Positions 14,373 to 23,704 of a stretch of DNA of 40,010 nucleotides are shown one piece after another. The DNA is taken from NCBI GenBank assembly GCA_017397685.1, contig JAFQID010000010.1:1-40010 (forward strand), given 5' to 3'. Position numbers and translations under genes: made by a program. A model generated the notes under the pieces. It did not search any database. It saw only the letters and a program-made list of their open reading frames with translations, and was not told where the DNA came from. Origin of the DNA: Bacilli bacterium. GTDB lineage: Bacteria; Bacillota_I; Bacilli_A; RF39; UBA660. Each line of letters starts with the position of its first letter. Positions within the stretch are counted from its first letter, which is position 1.

Positions 14373-17080
14373 AAAAGTTTTTATTGTTTTTTATTTTATT
14401 AATTCCTTTTTATGTATTTGCTGATAGTGTTACACTTGATAATGTTAAAAATATTAGTGCTGATTATATTTTGAAATATAATAATAGTAATAAGTTTATT
14501 TATAATACTAATTTATATGGATTTAATGAAAATGGATTTTATTCCGATGTTGATTTTATTAATAGTGGTTTATTAAATATATATGAGTATAATGTTATTG
14601 GAGGAAGGAACTCTTATTTGTATGATGGACTTGATTATTTCACTATGAGTTATAATTCTGATAAAACCCAGATTTATAAAGTTTCTACTAGTAATACGGG
14701 TAGTGAGTATATAAACATATCTGAAAGCTCTGGTGTAAGGTATACAAATTTTGCTAAACCTAAGGTGAAAGTTAGTGGTGAAGGTTCTTTTAATAATCCG
14801 TGGATGTTTGTTTTAAGTGGATATAGTGTTAGTTATAATCTTAATTATGATAATGCTGGTATAGTTAAAACTGATGAAGTATATGAGAGTGATACTTATA
14901 CTTTAATGGAAGCACCAAGTAGAGAGGGGTATATATTTGTAGGTTGGAATTTAATGTCGGATGGAACTGGTGATTCTTATAGTGCTTCTGAAAGTTTTAA
15001 CGTTGTAAATGATACTGTGTTTTATGCGATATGGCAAAAGAAATATACTGTTATGTATGATGCTAATGGTGGAACTGGTGGACCTGGTAGTGATGTTACC
15101 GCACCAAGTGATAATTATGTTATAAGTTCTAGCAAACCAGCACATACTGATAGTACATATGGATTTAAAAATTGGAATACAAAGGCAGATGGAAGTGGAG
15201 TTAGTTATAATCCAGGAAGTGTGATGGCTGTACATAATGACGTTACCTTATATGCACAGTATGCTCCTTACATTGCTAGAATAGATAATGTTTATTATTT
15301 TTCGATTAGTGAAGCTGTTAATGCTGTTAATAATAATAATGTTGAAGAAACTATCACTATGGTAAGAAATACTAGTGAGAATGTAAGTATAGCTAATACT
15401 AAAAGGATAGTTCTTGATTTAAATAGTTTAACTGTTATTGGTAAAATGATTAATAATGGAACTATTAGTGTTAAGAATGGTACTTTAACTAATAATGATG
15501 ATTATTTGTTTGAGAATAATGGAACTTTAAATGTTATTTCTGGTACATATACCGCTAATATGAATGGTTTAAGTTATATATCTACTTTTAAAAATAATGG
15601 AACTATGAATATTAGTGGTGGAAATTTAGGAGTAGATGGATATTATGATCAAGAAACTAGTACTTATTATAGAATAGGTGTTTTAGAAAATAGTGCTAGT
15701 GGAATTATTAATATTACTGGTGGTAATATTGGAAGCGAATCTTTAAAAACTACTGCTGTTCATAACTTCGGTAAGATTAATATGTCTAATGGAAATATTA
15801 CGGTTCATGATGAATGTGGTTCTTATTGTTATTATGGTGTTGGTAATGGTGAATTATATGCAGATGAATTATCTTCTGGTGCTGTTTTTGATTTTAAAGG
15901 TGGATATTTAAGAAACTTCACTAATTATGCTGATAATGAATTGAAAATTTCTAATGGTACGGTTGAGTGTGACGGATGTTCTACTTCTGGAACAACTAGT
16001 ATAACTGGTGGAACATTAATTGGTGGTAGCATTAACACTATGTTAAGTCAATATAATGGTACTTTAACAATTACTGGTATGGATATTACTTCTGATGGTT
16101 GGGGAATCATAAATTCTAGTGTTCCTGCTACTAATGGTGGGGGAATATTAAATATTCAAGATACTAATTTGACTATACCTTTTATTGGTGAAGGTGCTAA
16201 TGATTTTGATAATGTATATGCGATTGAGTATACACCTGCACCAAATACAACTTCTACTATATCTAATGTTAATATTGTATCTGCTGATAGTGGTATTTTG
16301 TTAGGTTCTGCTAGTAATTTTTATTGGGGGCCATCTCCTTTTAGAACTGTTAATTTAAATAATGTTAAAGTTGATGCGATGGGCTTTAATGTTCAAGTGG
16401 GTCATGAGGTTATTTCAACTTTAACTAATTGTGATTTAGATGCTGATTATTTCTATGCTCTTATGGGTTGGAATAATGCTGAAATTACTCTTAATAATAC
16501 TACTGTAGATTGTTCTACTAATAGTACAAATACTTATTGTGCTCAAGCTAGAGGAAAGTTAACAATGAATACTAATTCAAGAATTGCTGGAGGTTATATA
16601 GCCCTTTTGTCTAATGCACTTGGTGAAGATGTGGTTGTGTATGATGATGACGGAGATGAGTGGGATAATCCACCTGGCATAGCATATTTATATTTAAACT
16701 CTGGTACGATTAATGGTAATGTTTATGGTATTGCTGCTAGAGCTACTAATATGTATTTTGATGGTGTAAATGTTACTGGTGGAAGTTATGGAGTACTTAA
16801 CAACTGTGATTATTTATGTTATTTCCATAGATATAGTGAAAGACTTGTTAGAGTTACTGCTGGAAGTATTTATGGTGGTACTTATGGTATGGTTAACTCA
16901 TTAAAATCTGATTTTTATAATAGATTTAGTGGATCTCAAACTTATAGTATGAATAGTGCTACTTTTGGTACTGTTAGAGTTCAAGGTGGTTCTGTAAGAG
17001 GTGGTACTAAAGGAATGTACAATACAAGTTATGACGGCGGATTAAAATATTATAAAACAGGTGGAACTGTTTCACCTTAG
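14369..17080 (+). CDS. Secreted InlB-repeat / beta-helix surface protein, paralog
   Basis: 903 aa. Signal peptide ~1-18 (FLLFFILLIPFYVFADS), the same N-terminal domain as 11427-13787 (EYNVIGGRNSYLYDGLDYFTMSYN; GEGSFNNPWMFVLSGYS), only two InlB-type repeats instead of three, then a longer beta-helix with repeats such as NNGTMNISGGN, SGIINITGGN and TAGSIYGGTYG. Unlike its paralog, the C-terminal half contains Cys residues (CDGCSTSG, DECGSYCYYG). No cell-wall sorting signal is seen; it ends KTGGTVSP. It is translationally coupled to the preceding lipoprotein. Likely an extracellular adhesin or glycan-binding protein; the function is inferred. Confidence 0.8.
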   Translation: MKKFLLFFILLIPFYVFADSVTLDNVKNISADYILKYNNSNKFIYNTNLYGFNENGFYSDVDFINSGLLNIYEYNVIGGRNSYLYDGLDYFTMSYNSDKTQIYKVSTSNTGSEYINISESSGVRYTNFAKPKVKVSGEGSFNNPWMFVLSGYSVSYNLNYDNAGIVKTDEVYESDTYTLMEAPSREGYIFVGWNLMSDGTGDSYSASESFNVVNDTVFYAIWQKKYTVMYDANGGTGGPGSDVTAPSDNYVISSSKPAHTDSTYGFKNWNTKADGSGVSYNPGSVMAVHNDVTLYAQYAPYIARIDNVYYFSISEAVNAVNNNNVEETITMVRNTSENVSIANTKRIVLDLNSLTVIGKMINNGTISVKNGTLTNNDDYLFENNGTLNVISGTYTANMNGLSYISTFKNNGTMNISGGNLGVDGYYDQETSTYYRIGVLENSASGIINITGGNIGSESLKTTAVHNFGKINMSNGNITVHDECGSYCYYGVGNGELYADELSSGAVFDFKGGYLRNFTNYADNELKISNGTVECDGCSTSGTTSITGGTLIGGSINTMLSQYNGTLTITGMDITSDGWGIINSSVPATNGGGILNIQDTNLTIPFIGEGANDFDNVYAIEYTPAPNTTSTISNVNIVSADSGILLGSASNFYWGPSPFRTVNLNNVKVDAMGFNVQVGHEVISTLTNCDLDADYFYALMGWNNAEITLNNTTVDCSTNSTNTYCAQARGKLTMNTNSRIAGGYIALLSNALGEDVVVYDDDGDEWDNPPGIAYLYLNSGTINGNVYGIAARATNMYFDGVNVTGGSYGVLNNCDYLCYFHRYSERLVRVTAGSIYGGTYGMVNSLKSDFYNRFSGSQTYSMNSATFGTVRVQGGSVRGGTKGMYNTSYDGGLKYYKTGGTVSP
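15021..15444 (+). repeat. Near-identical 424-bp segment, copy 2
   Basis: Partner of 12307-12730. It covers the last InlB repeat and the start of the beta-helix. Confidence 0.8.
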
Positions 17081-17085
17081 AAAAT

Positions 17086-17113
17086 AAACTTGCTATTTTT
17101 GGCAAGTTTTTTC
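17086..17113 (+). terminator. Rho-independent terminator
   Basis: AAACTTGC (17086-17093) pairs with GCAAGTTT (17102-17109), followed by T. It ends the second surface-protein operon. Confidence 0.85.
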
Positions 17114-17122
17114 AAAATATTA

Positions 17123-17151
17123 TTGATAAGAGTAATTTATTATGTTAAAAT
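17123..17151 (+). promoter_or_regulatory. Promoter of sepF and the divIVA-like gene
   Basis: TTGATA (17123-17128), 17-nt spacer, TAAAAT (17146-17151), 34 nt before the sepF start. Confidence 0.6.
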
Positions 17152-17185
17152 TAAGTAGTAATAAACACTAAACTAGGAGGATATT

Positions 17186-17584
17186 ATGGCTTTAAAAGGA
17201 TTAAAAGGTTTTTTTACGACTTCTGATGAGGAGTTTGATGAAAGTGAAGATTATATATCTAAGGATACTTCTAAAAGTATGAAAGATGTTAGAAATAAAA
17301 CTATTTTGATGGAACCAAGAGCTTTTTCTGAAGCTCAACAAATTGCTGATTATTTAAAAACTAAGAATCAAGTTGTTGTTAATTTCAAAAGGGTTACGAC
17401 TGATGTATCAAAAAGAATAATGGATTTTTTAAATGGAATTGTTTATGCGATTGATGGTACTATTCAAAAGTTAGGTCCTGGCATTGTACTTTGTGCACCT
17501 AAAGGGTTTGAAATAGAAGGAAATATATCTGAGGGTGAAGGAAAAAAACAAAGTCAAAAAGAAAATGAATTAGAGCAATGGTAA
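17186..17584 (+). CDS. sepF: Cell division protein SepF
   Basis: 132 aa with AGGAGG 7 nt before ATG. SepF forms rings that bundle FtsZ and tether it to the membrane. An N-terminal amphipathic segment (MALKGLKGFFTT) is followed by an acidic linker (DEEFDESEDY) and the conserved SepF core (PRAFSEAQQIADYLKTKNQVVVNFKRV, RIMDFLNGIVYAIDGTIQKLGPGIVLCAP). The length is slightly short of the B. subtilis protein but complete. The next gene encodes a DivIVA-type protein, as in many Bacillota division clusters. Confidence 0.95.
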   Translation: MALKGLKGFFTTSDEEFDESEDYISKDTSKSMKDVRNKTILMEPRAFSEAQQIADYLKTKNQVVVNFKRVTTDVSKRIMDFLNGIVYAIDGTIQKLGPGIVLCAPKGFEIEGNISEGEGKKQSQKENELEQW

Positions 17585-17611
17585 AATCTTAAAAATATTT
17601 AGAGGTGAAGC

Positions 17612-18070
17612 ATGAAAAAGTTTAATACTGTTTTTCGTGGTTATGATAAGTTAGAGGTTCAAAGGTTTATTGATGAGTTTATTAAAGGTTATGAAAGTCT
17701 TTTAGAAAAGAGTAAGAAAACTGAAGAAGCTAACAAGTTATTACTTGAAAAAATAAGTTATTATGAAAAAATTGAAAATACTATGAATAAAGCTATTTTT
17801 AATGCTGAGAGTGCAGGGGATCAGATTAAGAATGCTGCGAGAAAAGAAGCTGAGTTATTGATAAGCGAGGCTAGAAGAAATTCTAGTAGGATTATAAATG
17901 ATGCTCTTTTAAAGGCCGAGAAGGCACAAAATCATGCTGAACTTTTAAGAAGAAATACTAATGTTTTAAAAAGGAGACTTAGACAAATTATTGAAAGTCA
18001 ACTTGAAGTTATTGATGAGATTGAAACTATTGATTTTAATGATATTGAAAGTAAATATAATGGTAATTAA
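17612..18070 (+). CDS. divIVA: DivIVA-family cell division/polarity protein
   Basis: 152 aa. The N-terminus (FNTVFRGYDKLEVQRFIDEFI) is the DivIVA/GpsB membrane-curvature binding domain; the rest is a long coiled coil (YEKIENTMNKAIFNAESAGDQI; KAEKAQNHAELLRRNTNVLKRRLRQI). It lies 27 nt after sepF with a GAGGTGA RBS and a terminator just after the stop, so sepF and this gene form a two-gene operon. It could be DivIVA itself or a short DivIVA-domain paralog. Confidence 0.85.
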   Translation: MKKFNTVFRGYDKLEVQRFIDEFIKGYESLLEKSKKTEEANKLLLEKISYYEKIENTMNKAIFNAESAGDQIKNAARKEAELLISEARRNSSRIINDALLKAEKAQNHAELLRRNTNVLKRRLRQIIESQLEVIDEIETIDFNDIESKYNGN

Positions 18071-18102
18071 AAAAATATATATTTATTGTATATATTTTTT
18101 TT
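18069..18102 (+). terminator. Rho-independent terminator
   Basis: An AAAAAATATATA stem pairs with TATATATTTTTT, ending in a T run. It overlaps the stop codon of the divIVA-like gene. Confidence 0.7.
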
Positions 18103-18109
18103 ACTTTAC

Positions 18110-18138
18110 TTGTTTTTAATTGATGTTTGATATAGAAT
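18110..18138 (+). promoter_or_regulatory. Promoter of dnaE, probably giving a leaderless mRNA
   Basis: TTGTTT (18110-18115), 17-nt spacer, TAGAAT (18133-18138). The ATG begins 6 nt later at 18145 (gap TAATAT), leaving no room for an RBS. Confidence 0.55.
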
Positions 18139-18144
18139 TAATAT

Positions 18145-21030
18145 ATGAAATATTTATTGTTAAATGTTAAAACTGGGTATGAACTTTTAGATAGTCTTAT
18201 AAAGGAAGAAGACTTGATTTTGTATGCTAGAGATAATGGGATAGATGCGATAGGGATTACTAATAGCAATATGTTTAATGCTATAGAGTTTTATAATTTA
18301 TGTAATAAAAATAATATTAAACCTATTATTGGTTGTGAATTAGTTCTTGATAATAAGAGATTTTTAGTTTATGCGAAGAATTACTTTGGATATATAAATC
18401 TTTGTAATATTGTTAGTAAAAAGAATATTGATGGTATTTGCTATGAATATATTAAGAATTATTCTAGCAATTTAAAATGTGTATGTGATAAGTGTGATTA
18501 TGATTTTTTTAAATCTATTTTTGATGATGTTTATATTGGATTTAAAACTGAGGAAGAATATTTAAATATAGATAAGAGTATTAAATGTGTTTTTGTGCCT
18601 GAAGTTAAATATTTTTATGAAAGTGATAAGGAATATTATAAGTATTTAAGATGTATTAAGGATGGTAAAACTATTAGTGATGAAGTAAGTTATGATGATT
18701 ATCATATTGTTTCATGTAATAATGATGATATTATTAAAACTACTTATGAGTTTATAGGAGATATTGATGTTGTTTTTCCCCCTAGTAAACTTAGAATTCC
18801 TGTTTATAGAGAAGATTATAAGGAGTTTTTTAAAGCTTTATGTTTTAAGGGATTAAGTAAGAGATTTAATGGTAAAGTTAGTCAAATTTATATAGATAGG
18901 CTTAATTATGAGATGGAAGTTATTGATAGAATGGAGTTTATAAATTATTTTTTAATAGTTTATGATTTTGTTTTGTTTGCTAAAAAAAATGGAATTATGG
19001 TTGGACCTGGAAGGGGAAGTGCGGCTGGTAGTCTTGTTAGTTATGTCTTAGGTATCACTGAAATTGATCCTCTTAAGTATGATTTAATATTTGAAAGATT
19101 TTTGAATCCTCAGAGAATTACCATGCCTGATATTGATATTGATTTTGATAACATGAGAAGAGATGATGTAACTAATTATGTTAAGGAAAAGTATGGATTT
19201 GATAGGGTTGCTAATATTATTACTTTTAATACTCTTTTACCTAAGCAAATTATTAGAGATGTTGCTAGGGTTATGGAAATTAGTGATTCAAGGGTTGATA
19301 GGATTTGTAAATATATTAAGCTTGAGAAGAACTTTTCTGAGCTAAAAGAGAATAAGTTATTTATGAATGTTATTAATAGTGATGATGAACTTAAAAAGTT
19401 AGTACGTATATGTAATAGGCTTTGTGGTTTTAAAAGAAATACTAGTATACATGCGGCGGGTGTTGTTATTTCTGATAGCTCTTTGTGTGATATTATGCCT
19501 CTTTATAGTAGTGATGGAAATGTTCTTACTGGTTTTACTATGGATTATATTGAGTCTATGGGGTTATTGAAAATGGATTTTTTATCTATTAGAAATCTTA
19601 ATACTATTTTTAATATTATAAATGATATTAAACAGGAAAGTGGGGAAGTAATTAATATTAACAAAATACCTTTGAATGATGATGAAACTCTTAAAATATT
19701 TGAATATGCTAATACTAGTGGAATATTTCAATTTGAATCTTCTGGTATGAGAAATTTTTTAAGAATGCTTAAGGTTAAGTCTTTTAATGATTTGATTGAT
19801 GCGATTGCTTTATATAGACCAGGGCCAAGAGAAATGATAGGTGAATATATTTCTAATAGAAGTGGAAATAAAAAAATAAAATATTTAATAAAAGAGTTAG
19901 AACCTATTTTATCTAGTACTTATGGAATTATGATATATCAAGAGCAAGTTTTAGAGATTCTTAGAAAAATTGGTGGATATAGTTATGCTCAGGCTGATGT
20001 TATCAGAAGAGCGATGAGTAAGAAGAAAGCTGATATTATTGAAAAAGAAAAAGATAACTTTATAAATGGTGTTGTTAATCATGGATATGATAGAAGTATT
20101 GGTGAGGAACTTTATAATAAAATAATTATGTTTTCTAATTATGGGTTTAATAAGAGTCATAGCGTAGTTTATAGTATGGTTGCTTATCAAATGGCATATT
20201 TAAAATCAAGATATTCGTTATATTTTATTAAGTCTTTACTTAATATGAGTATTAATAGTGATATTAAGGTTAAGGAATATATTGATGAGGCTAGAGTTTT
20301 TAAGATTGAGTTTTCTAATATAAGTATAAATAAATCATGTGATAAGTTTATAATTGATAATAAAAGATTAGTATTACCATTTTCTATTATTAAGAATATT
20401 GGAGAGGCAGTTTGTAATGAAATTATTACAGAGAGAGAAAAGGGAAGTTTTAAATCTTTATATGATTTTCTTATTAGAACTTATGGTAAGGGTATTAATA
20501 AAAGAGTTGTAATTGCTTTAATTGAATGTGGTGCGTTTAATGAGTTTGGTTTAAATAAAAAAGAAACTATTATGAATATTGATTTAGTTATTGATTATAT
20601 TATGCTTTGTAAAGATTTGGATGAGTCTTTAATACCTACTCCTGTTTTTGAAGAGTATGATGATTATTCTGATAATGAGATGATGGATATTGAGATTAAA
20701 AATTATGGTTTTTATTTATCCCATCATCCTGTCTGTAAGTATGATAGGAGTAATTTGGTTAATAGTTTAAGTGTTAGTAATTATTTTAATAAAACTATTC
20801 ATATTATTTTGTTAGTTGAAAGTATTAAAACTATTACTACTAAGAATAATGAAAAGATGAGTTTTTTAACTTTAAGTGATGAGTTTGGAAAGCTAGAGGG
20901 AGTTTTGTTTCCTAATGCTTATAATAAGTTTTTTAATATTGAAAAGGGTAAAGTTTATGCTTTTGATGCAAATGTTGAAAAAAGAAATAATGAGTATCAA
21001 TTAGTTGTTTACAATGTTTTGGATATATGA
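18145..21030 (+). CDS. dnaE: DNA polymerase III alpha subunit, DnaE type, with degenerate PHP domain
   Basis: 961 aa, shorter than most DnaE proteins. Replicative/lesion-bypass C-family polymerase. The catalytic palm is intact: GPGRGSAAGSLVSYVLGITEIDP, then MPDIDIDFD with the metal-binding Asp residues, followed by NTSIHAAGVVIS, GIFQFESSGM, LYRPGPREMI, YGIMIYQEQVLEI and FNKSHSVVYSMVAYQMAYLK. The C-terminus has a tandem HhH region and an OB-fold-like segment (TIHIILLVESIKTITTKNNEKMSFLTLSDEFGKLEGVLFP in pieces). The N-terminal PHP domain lacks the usual HxH metal ligands: LLNVKTGYELLDS stands where LHxHSxYSLLDG is expected, so proofreading by PHP is unlikely. Confidence 0.93.
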   Translation: MKYLLLNVKTGYELLDSLIKEEDLILYARDNGIDAIGITNSNMFNAIEFYNLCNKNNIKPIIGCELVLDNKRFLVYAKNYFGYINLCNIVSKKNIDGICYEYIKNYSSNLKCVCDKCDYDFFKSIFDDVYIGFKTEEEYLNIDKSIKCVFVPEVKYFYESDKEYYKYLRCIKDGKTISDEVSYDDYHIVSCNNDDIIKTTYEFIGDIDVVFPPSKLRIPVYREDYKEFFKALCFKGLSKRFNGKVSQIYIDRLNYEMEVIDRMEFINYFLIVYDFVLFAKKNGIMVGPGRGSAAGSLVSYVLGITEIDPLKYDLIFERFLNPQRITMPDIDIDFDNMRRDDVTNYVKEKYGFDRVANIITFNTLLPKQIIRDVARVMEISDSRVDRICKYIKLEKNFSELKENKLFMNVINSDDELKKLVRICNRLCGFKRNTSIHAAGVVISDSSLCDIMPLYSSDGNVLTGFTMDYIESMGLLKMDFLSIRNLNTIFNIINDIKQESGEVININKIPLNDDETLKIFEYANTSGIFQFESSGMRNFLRMLKVKSFNDLIDAIALYRPGPREMIGEYISNRSGNKKIKYLIKELEPILSSTYGIMIYQEQVLEILRKIGGYSYAQADVIRRAMSKKKADIIEKEKDNFINGVVNHGYDRSIGEELYNKIIMFSNYGFNKSHSVVYSMVAYQMAYLKSRYSLYFIKSLLNMSINSDIKVKEYIDEARVFKIEFSNISINKSCDKFIIDNKRLVLPFSIIKNIGEAVCNEIITEREKGSFKSLYDFLIRTYGKGINKRVVIALIECGAFNEFGLNKKETIMNIDLVIDYIMLCKDLDESLIPTPVFEEYDDYSDNEMMDIEIKNYGFYLSHHPVCKYDRSNLVNSLSVSNYFNKTIHIILLVESIKTITTKNNEKMSFLTLSDEFGKLEGVLFPNAYNKFFNIEKGKVYAFDANVEKRNNEYQLVVYNVLDI

Positions 21031-21057
21031 TAAATTAATTATAGAAAGTAGGTTTTT

Positions 21058-21654
21058 ATGGAAGATGAAATAAAAAGATTGATTGAAGATGAAAATGTAT
21101 TAAATATGGAAAAGCAAGTTATAGGTGAAAAATTTGATTTTCAAAGAGATATTTCTAAAAAAGCATCTGAAGGAGCTAATTTAAATGATAATGATAGAAT
21201 ATGTATTCGTCTTAATAATGATTGTTTAAATAACGAAGAAGAAGCTTTTTTTGCTTCTATTAATTCTAGACTTAGTGAAATTAAGTATCAAAAAGAAATA
21301 TTAGATTTACAAGATAAAGTTAATGTTGCTAGTGAAGAGGTAAGAAAACAATTAATTGAAGAGATTGAAAATAAAAAGGCACTGTTTGAACTTTCTAAAC
21401 TTGAAAATAGATTAAGAGTTTTGAGAACAGAAATTGATAGAGCATGGTCTTATTCTAGTCTTTATGAATATCAAATTAATGCTGGTGTTATATTTGGAAA
21501 AGAAGTTGATAAAGAATATTTAAAATCTTTGATTGATTATTATAATAAGTATATTGCCTCTAAAAATAATGAGTTTGTCGAAACAAAAATAATGTATAAT
21601 GATTTATTTGGAAAGATGTATCCTAATGCTTTAGCAGATAATATAATTTTATAA
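21058..21654 (+). CDS. Hypothetical coiled-coil protein
   Basis: 198 aa, not recognised. Highly charged, mostly helical, with heptad-like stretches (VNVASEEVRKQLIEEIENKKALFELSKLENRLRVL split over residues ~95-130). There is no signal peptide, membrane segment or Cys motif, so it is probably cytoplasmic. It follows dnaE by 27 nt with a weak RBS (GAAAGTAGG) and may be in the same transcript. Confidence 0.7.
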   Translation: MEDEIKRLIEDENVLNMEKQVIGEKFDFQRDISKKASEGANLNDNDRICIRLNNDCLNNEEEAFFASINSRLSEIKYQKEILDLQDKVNVASEEVRKQLIEEIENKKALFELSKLENRLRVLRTEIDRAWSYSSLYEYQINAGVIFGKEVDKEYLKSLIDYYNKYIASKNNEFVETKIMYNDLFGKMYPNALADNIIL

Positions 21655-21670
21655 TTTGTTGTTAAATTAG

Positions 21671-21700
21671 TTTACATTAATAATATAATTGTGATATATT
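21671..21700 (+). promoter_or_regulatory. Promoter of the second TasA-like gene
   Basis: TTTACA (21671-21676), 18-nt spacer, TATATT (21695-21700), 25 nt before the start codon. Confidence 0.5.
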
Positions 21701-21725
21701 TATTATAGTAGCGAGGTTAGATATT

Positions 21726-23669
21726 ATGAATAAAAAGCTGATATATATGACGATGATTTATGTTATGTTATTTATAGCAACAATATCTTTTGCGTATGCT
21801 TTTTTTAGTATTTCTTTAAATGGTGATGGAAAAGAAAATGTTGTTACTGCTGGAACACTTAGACTTGAGTACTTAGATGGCCCAGGGGTATCACTTCCAA
21901 GAGCATATCCTGGAGAGAGTGCTACTAAAGTAATAAGTGTAAAAAATACTGGAACTCTTGAAACTAGTTATGATTTAATATATAAAGATTTAATAAATGA
22001 AATAGAAAAAGATGAATTAGTAATATCATATACATGTACAAGCTATACAGGTTATGTAAATGTAAATAATAAAGGAACTGTAAGTGGAACATGTGAAGGA
22101 TTAAGTGAAGATGTTGTACCTTATAGTGAAACAACTACAGATGCACTTTTAAGCGAAGATATAGAAATAGCAAGTGGAATTACACATGAATACAATATAA
22201 CAATAATGTTTATAGAATTAGAAAGTAATCAAAACTATAATCAAGGTAAAACATTTAATACAAAAATAACATTAACACAGCCTGATGTAATAAATATTGC
22301 TACTTATAAATTATCAGGAACATTACTTGATGATAATAATAATCCAATAACTAATGCAACTGTTGAAATACACTCAAAGGTAAAAACTGGAGTAACTGAT
22401 AGTAAAGGATATTTTGAAATAGAAGGCGTAGAAGCAGGAAATCATGAGTTTAAAGTAAAGAATAGTTCAGGAACTTATATAATAGAAGATACAATAAAAG
22501 TAATAGAAGCAAATGAATCAAATGTTAGTGGAAAAGAAATATCAGTAAAAGAAGGAGAAGAAGGAATTAGTTTAAATATAAAAACTAATAATGGAAAACT
22601 ATCTAATATAGAAGCATATAAAGAAAATACACTTTATGAAAAAATATTAGCAGATAACCAAGGTGGACAAAGTGATGAAAATATAGACTTTTCACAAGTA
22701 TCTTCTGACACAAATGGAAAAGGACTATACTATACCTCAAAAACTAATGTAACAGAAGATTTAAATGGTGATGGAATAGGAGAGAGAGTATATTACTATA
22801 GAGGAGATGTAACAAATAATAATGTAAGATTTGGTGGATACTGCTGGAGAATAGTTAGAACAAATGAAGATGGTTCAGTAAGAATGAGATATAATGGAAC
22901 ATATTCAAATGGAACATGTCCTGTTACTGGAACTGATGTAAAGATAAATAATCAATACTATTATTTTAATGCCATAGAAGGGGAAGAAAAATATAATGAA
23001 TATATATGGGAAGATGCAACAGGAGAAAGTAATGCTAAAACTGTGATAGATGCATGGTATACATCAAGTGGACTTGAGAGTTATGCTAACCAAATTGCAA
23101 ATGTGCCATATTGTGCAGATAAGAGTAATCCAATTTCTGTGGAAGATGAAGAAGGGGGTTCTCCTGAAGAAGATATAATACCATTAAACGTTCTTTCTTT
23201 CTTTGAGAACTATTATACTTTTTATGGTGCTGCGAATAGGTTATATGATTTTGAAAATTTTACAAATAAAAATGATGTACAACCAACATATAAATGTGAG
23301 CGTACTATAGATAAACATACAGTAAATGGAGATAACTGGGGTGGTAATGGAAAATTACAAAAACCAATAGGACTTTTAACTGCGGATGAAGTGGCCTTTG
23401 CAGGAGGAGTATATAATTCTAATAATTCTAATAATTCAAGTTATTATTTATACATAAGTAATTATTATTGCACAATGAGTCCCGCGCACTGGCGCAATTC
23501 TAGAAATGATGTTAATATATTTACGATAGATTATAATGGAAGTATTTTTGATTATGGTGTAAATAATTATTATGGCCTTCTTCCGGTCATCTCCCTAAAA
23601 CCTGAAGTAACAGTCGTTTCGTCAGGTACAGGTAGCTACACAAATCCATATGTAATAGTTACTGAATAG
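21726..23669 (+). CDS. TasA/camelysin-like surface protein with Ig-like insert and hypervariable C-terminal module
   Basis: 647 aa. Residues 1-27 form a SipW-type signal (LIYMTMIYVMLFIATISFAYAFFS). Residues ~28-195 are a TasA/CalY-like domain (TAGTLRLEYLDG, AYPGESATKVISVKNTGTL, GITHEYNITIMF, NYNQGKTFNTK). Residues ~200-270 add a carboxypeptidase-regulatory-like beta-sandwich (YKLSGTLLDDNNNPITNATV, TDSKGYFEIEGVEAGNHEF) absent from the paralog at 5850. The shared C-terminal module follows (DLNGDGIGERVYYYRG, YCWRIVRTNEDGSVRMRYNG, NVPYCADKSNP, KPIGLLTADEVAFAGG) with a variable segment SPAHWR...GLLPVISLK and the GTGSYTNPYVIV end. An acidic insert (EDEEGGSPEEDI) interrupts the module after the CADKSNP motif. 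Confidence 0.8.
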   Translation: MNKKLIYMTMIYVMLFIATISFAYAFFSISLNGDGKENVVTAGTLRLEYLDGPGVSLPRAYPGESATKVISVKNTGTLETSYDLIYKDLINEIEKDELVISYTCTSYTGYVNVNNKGTVSGTCEGLSEDVVPYSETTTDALLSEDIEIASGITHEYNITIMFIELESNQNYNQGKTFNTKITLTQPDVINIATYKLSGTLLDDNNNPITNATVEIHSKVKTGVTDSKGYFEIEGVEAGNHEFKVKNSSGTYIIEDTIKVIEANESNVSGKEISVKEGEEGISLNIKTNNGKLSNIEAYKENTLYEKILADNQGGQSDENIDFSQVSSDTNGKGLYYTSKTNVTEDLNGDGIGERVYYYRGDVTNNNVRFGGYCWRIVRTNEDGSVRMRYNGTYSNGTCPVTGTDVKINNQYYYFNAIEGEEKYNEYIWEDATGESNAKTVIDAWYTSSGLESYANQIANVPYCADKSNPISVEDEEGGSPEEDIIPLNVLSFFENYYTFYGAANRLYDFENFTNKNDVQPTYKCERTIDKHTVNGDNWGGNGKLQKPIGLLTADEVAFAGGVYNSNNSNNSSYYLYISNYYCTMSPAHWRNSRNDVNIFTIDYNGSIFDYGVNNYYGLLPVISLKPEVTVVSSGTGSYTNPYVIVTE

Positions 23670-23672
23670 AAT

Positions 23673-23704
23673 AAAAGAGATTGATTAGTCGTCAATCTCT
23701 TTTT
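23673..23704. terminator. Bidirectional terminator between convergent genes
   Basis: AAAAGAGATTGA (23673-23684) pairs with TCAATCTCTTTT (23692-23703). A T run follows on the plus strand and the complementary run of A precedes it, so it can end both the surface gene and rsgI; it covers the last codons of rsgI. Confidence 0.8.
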
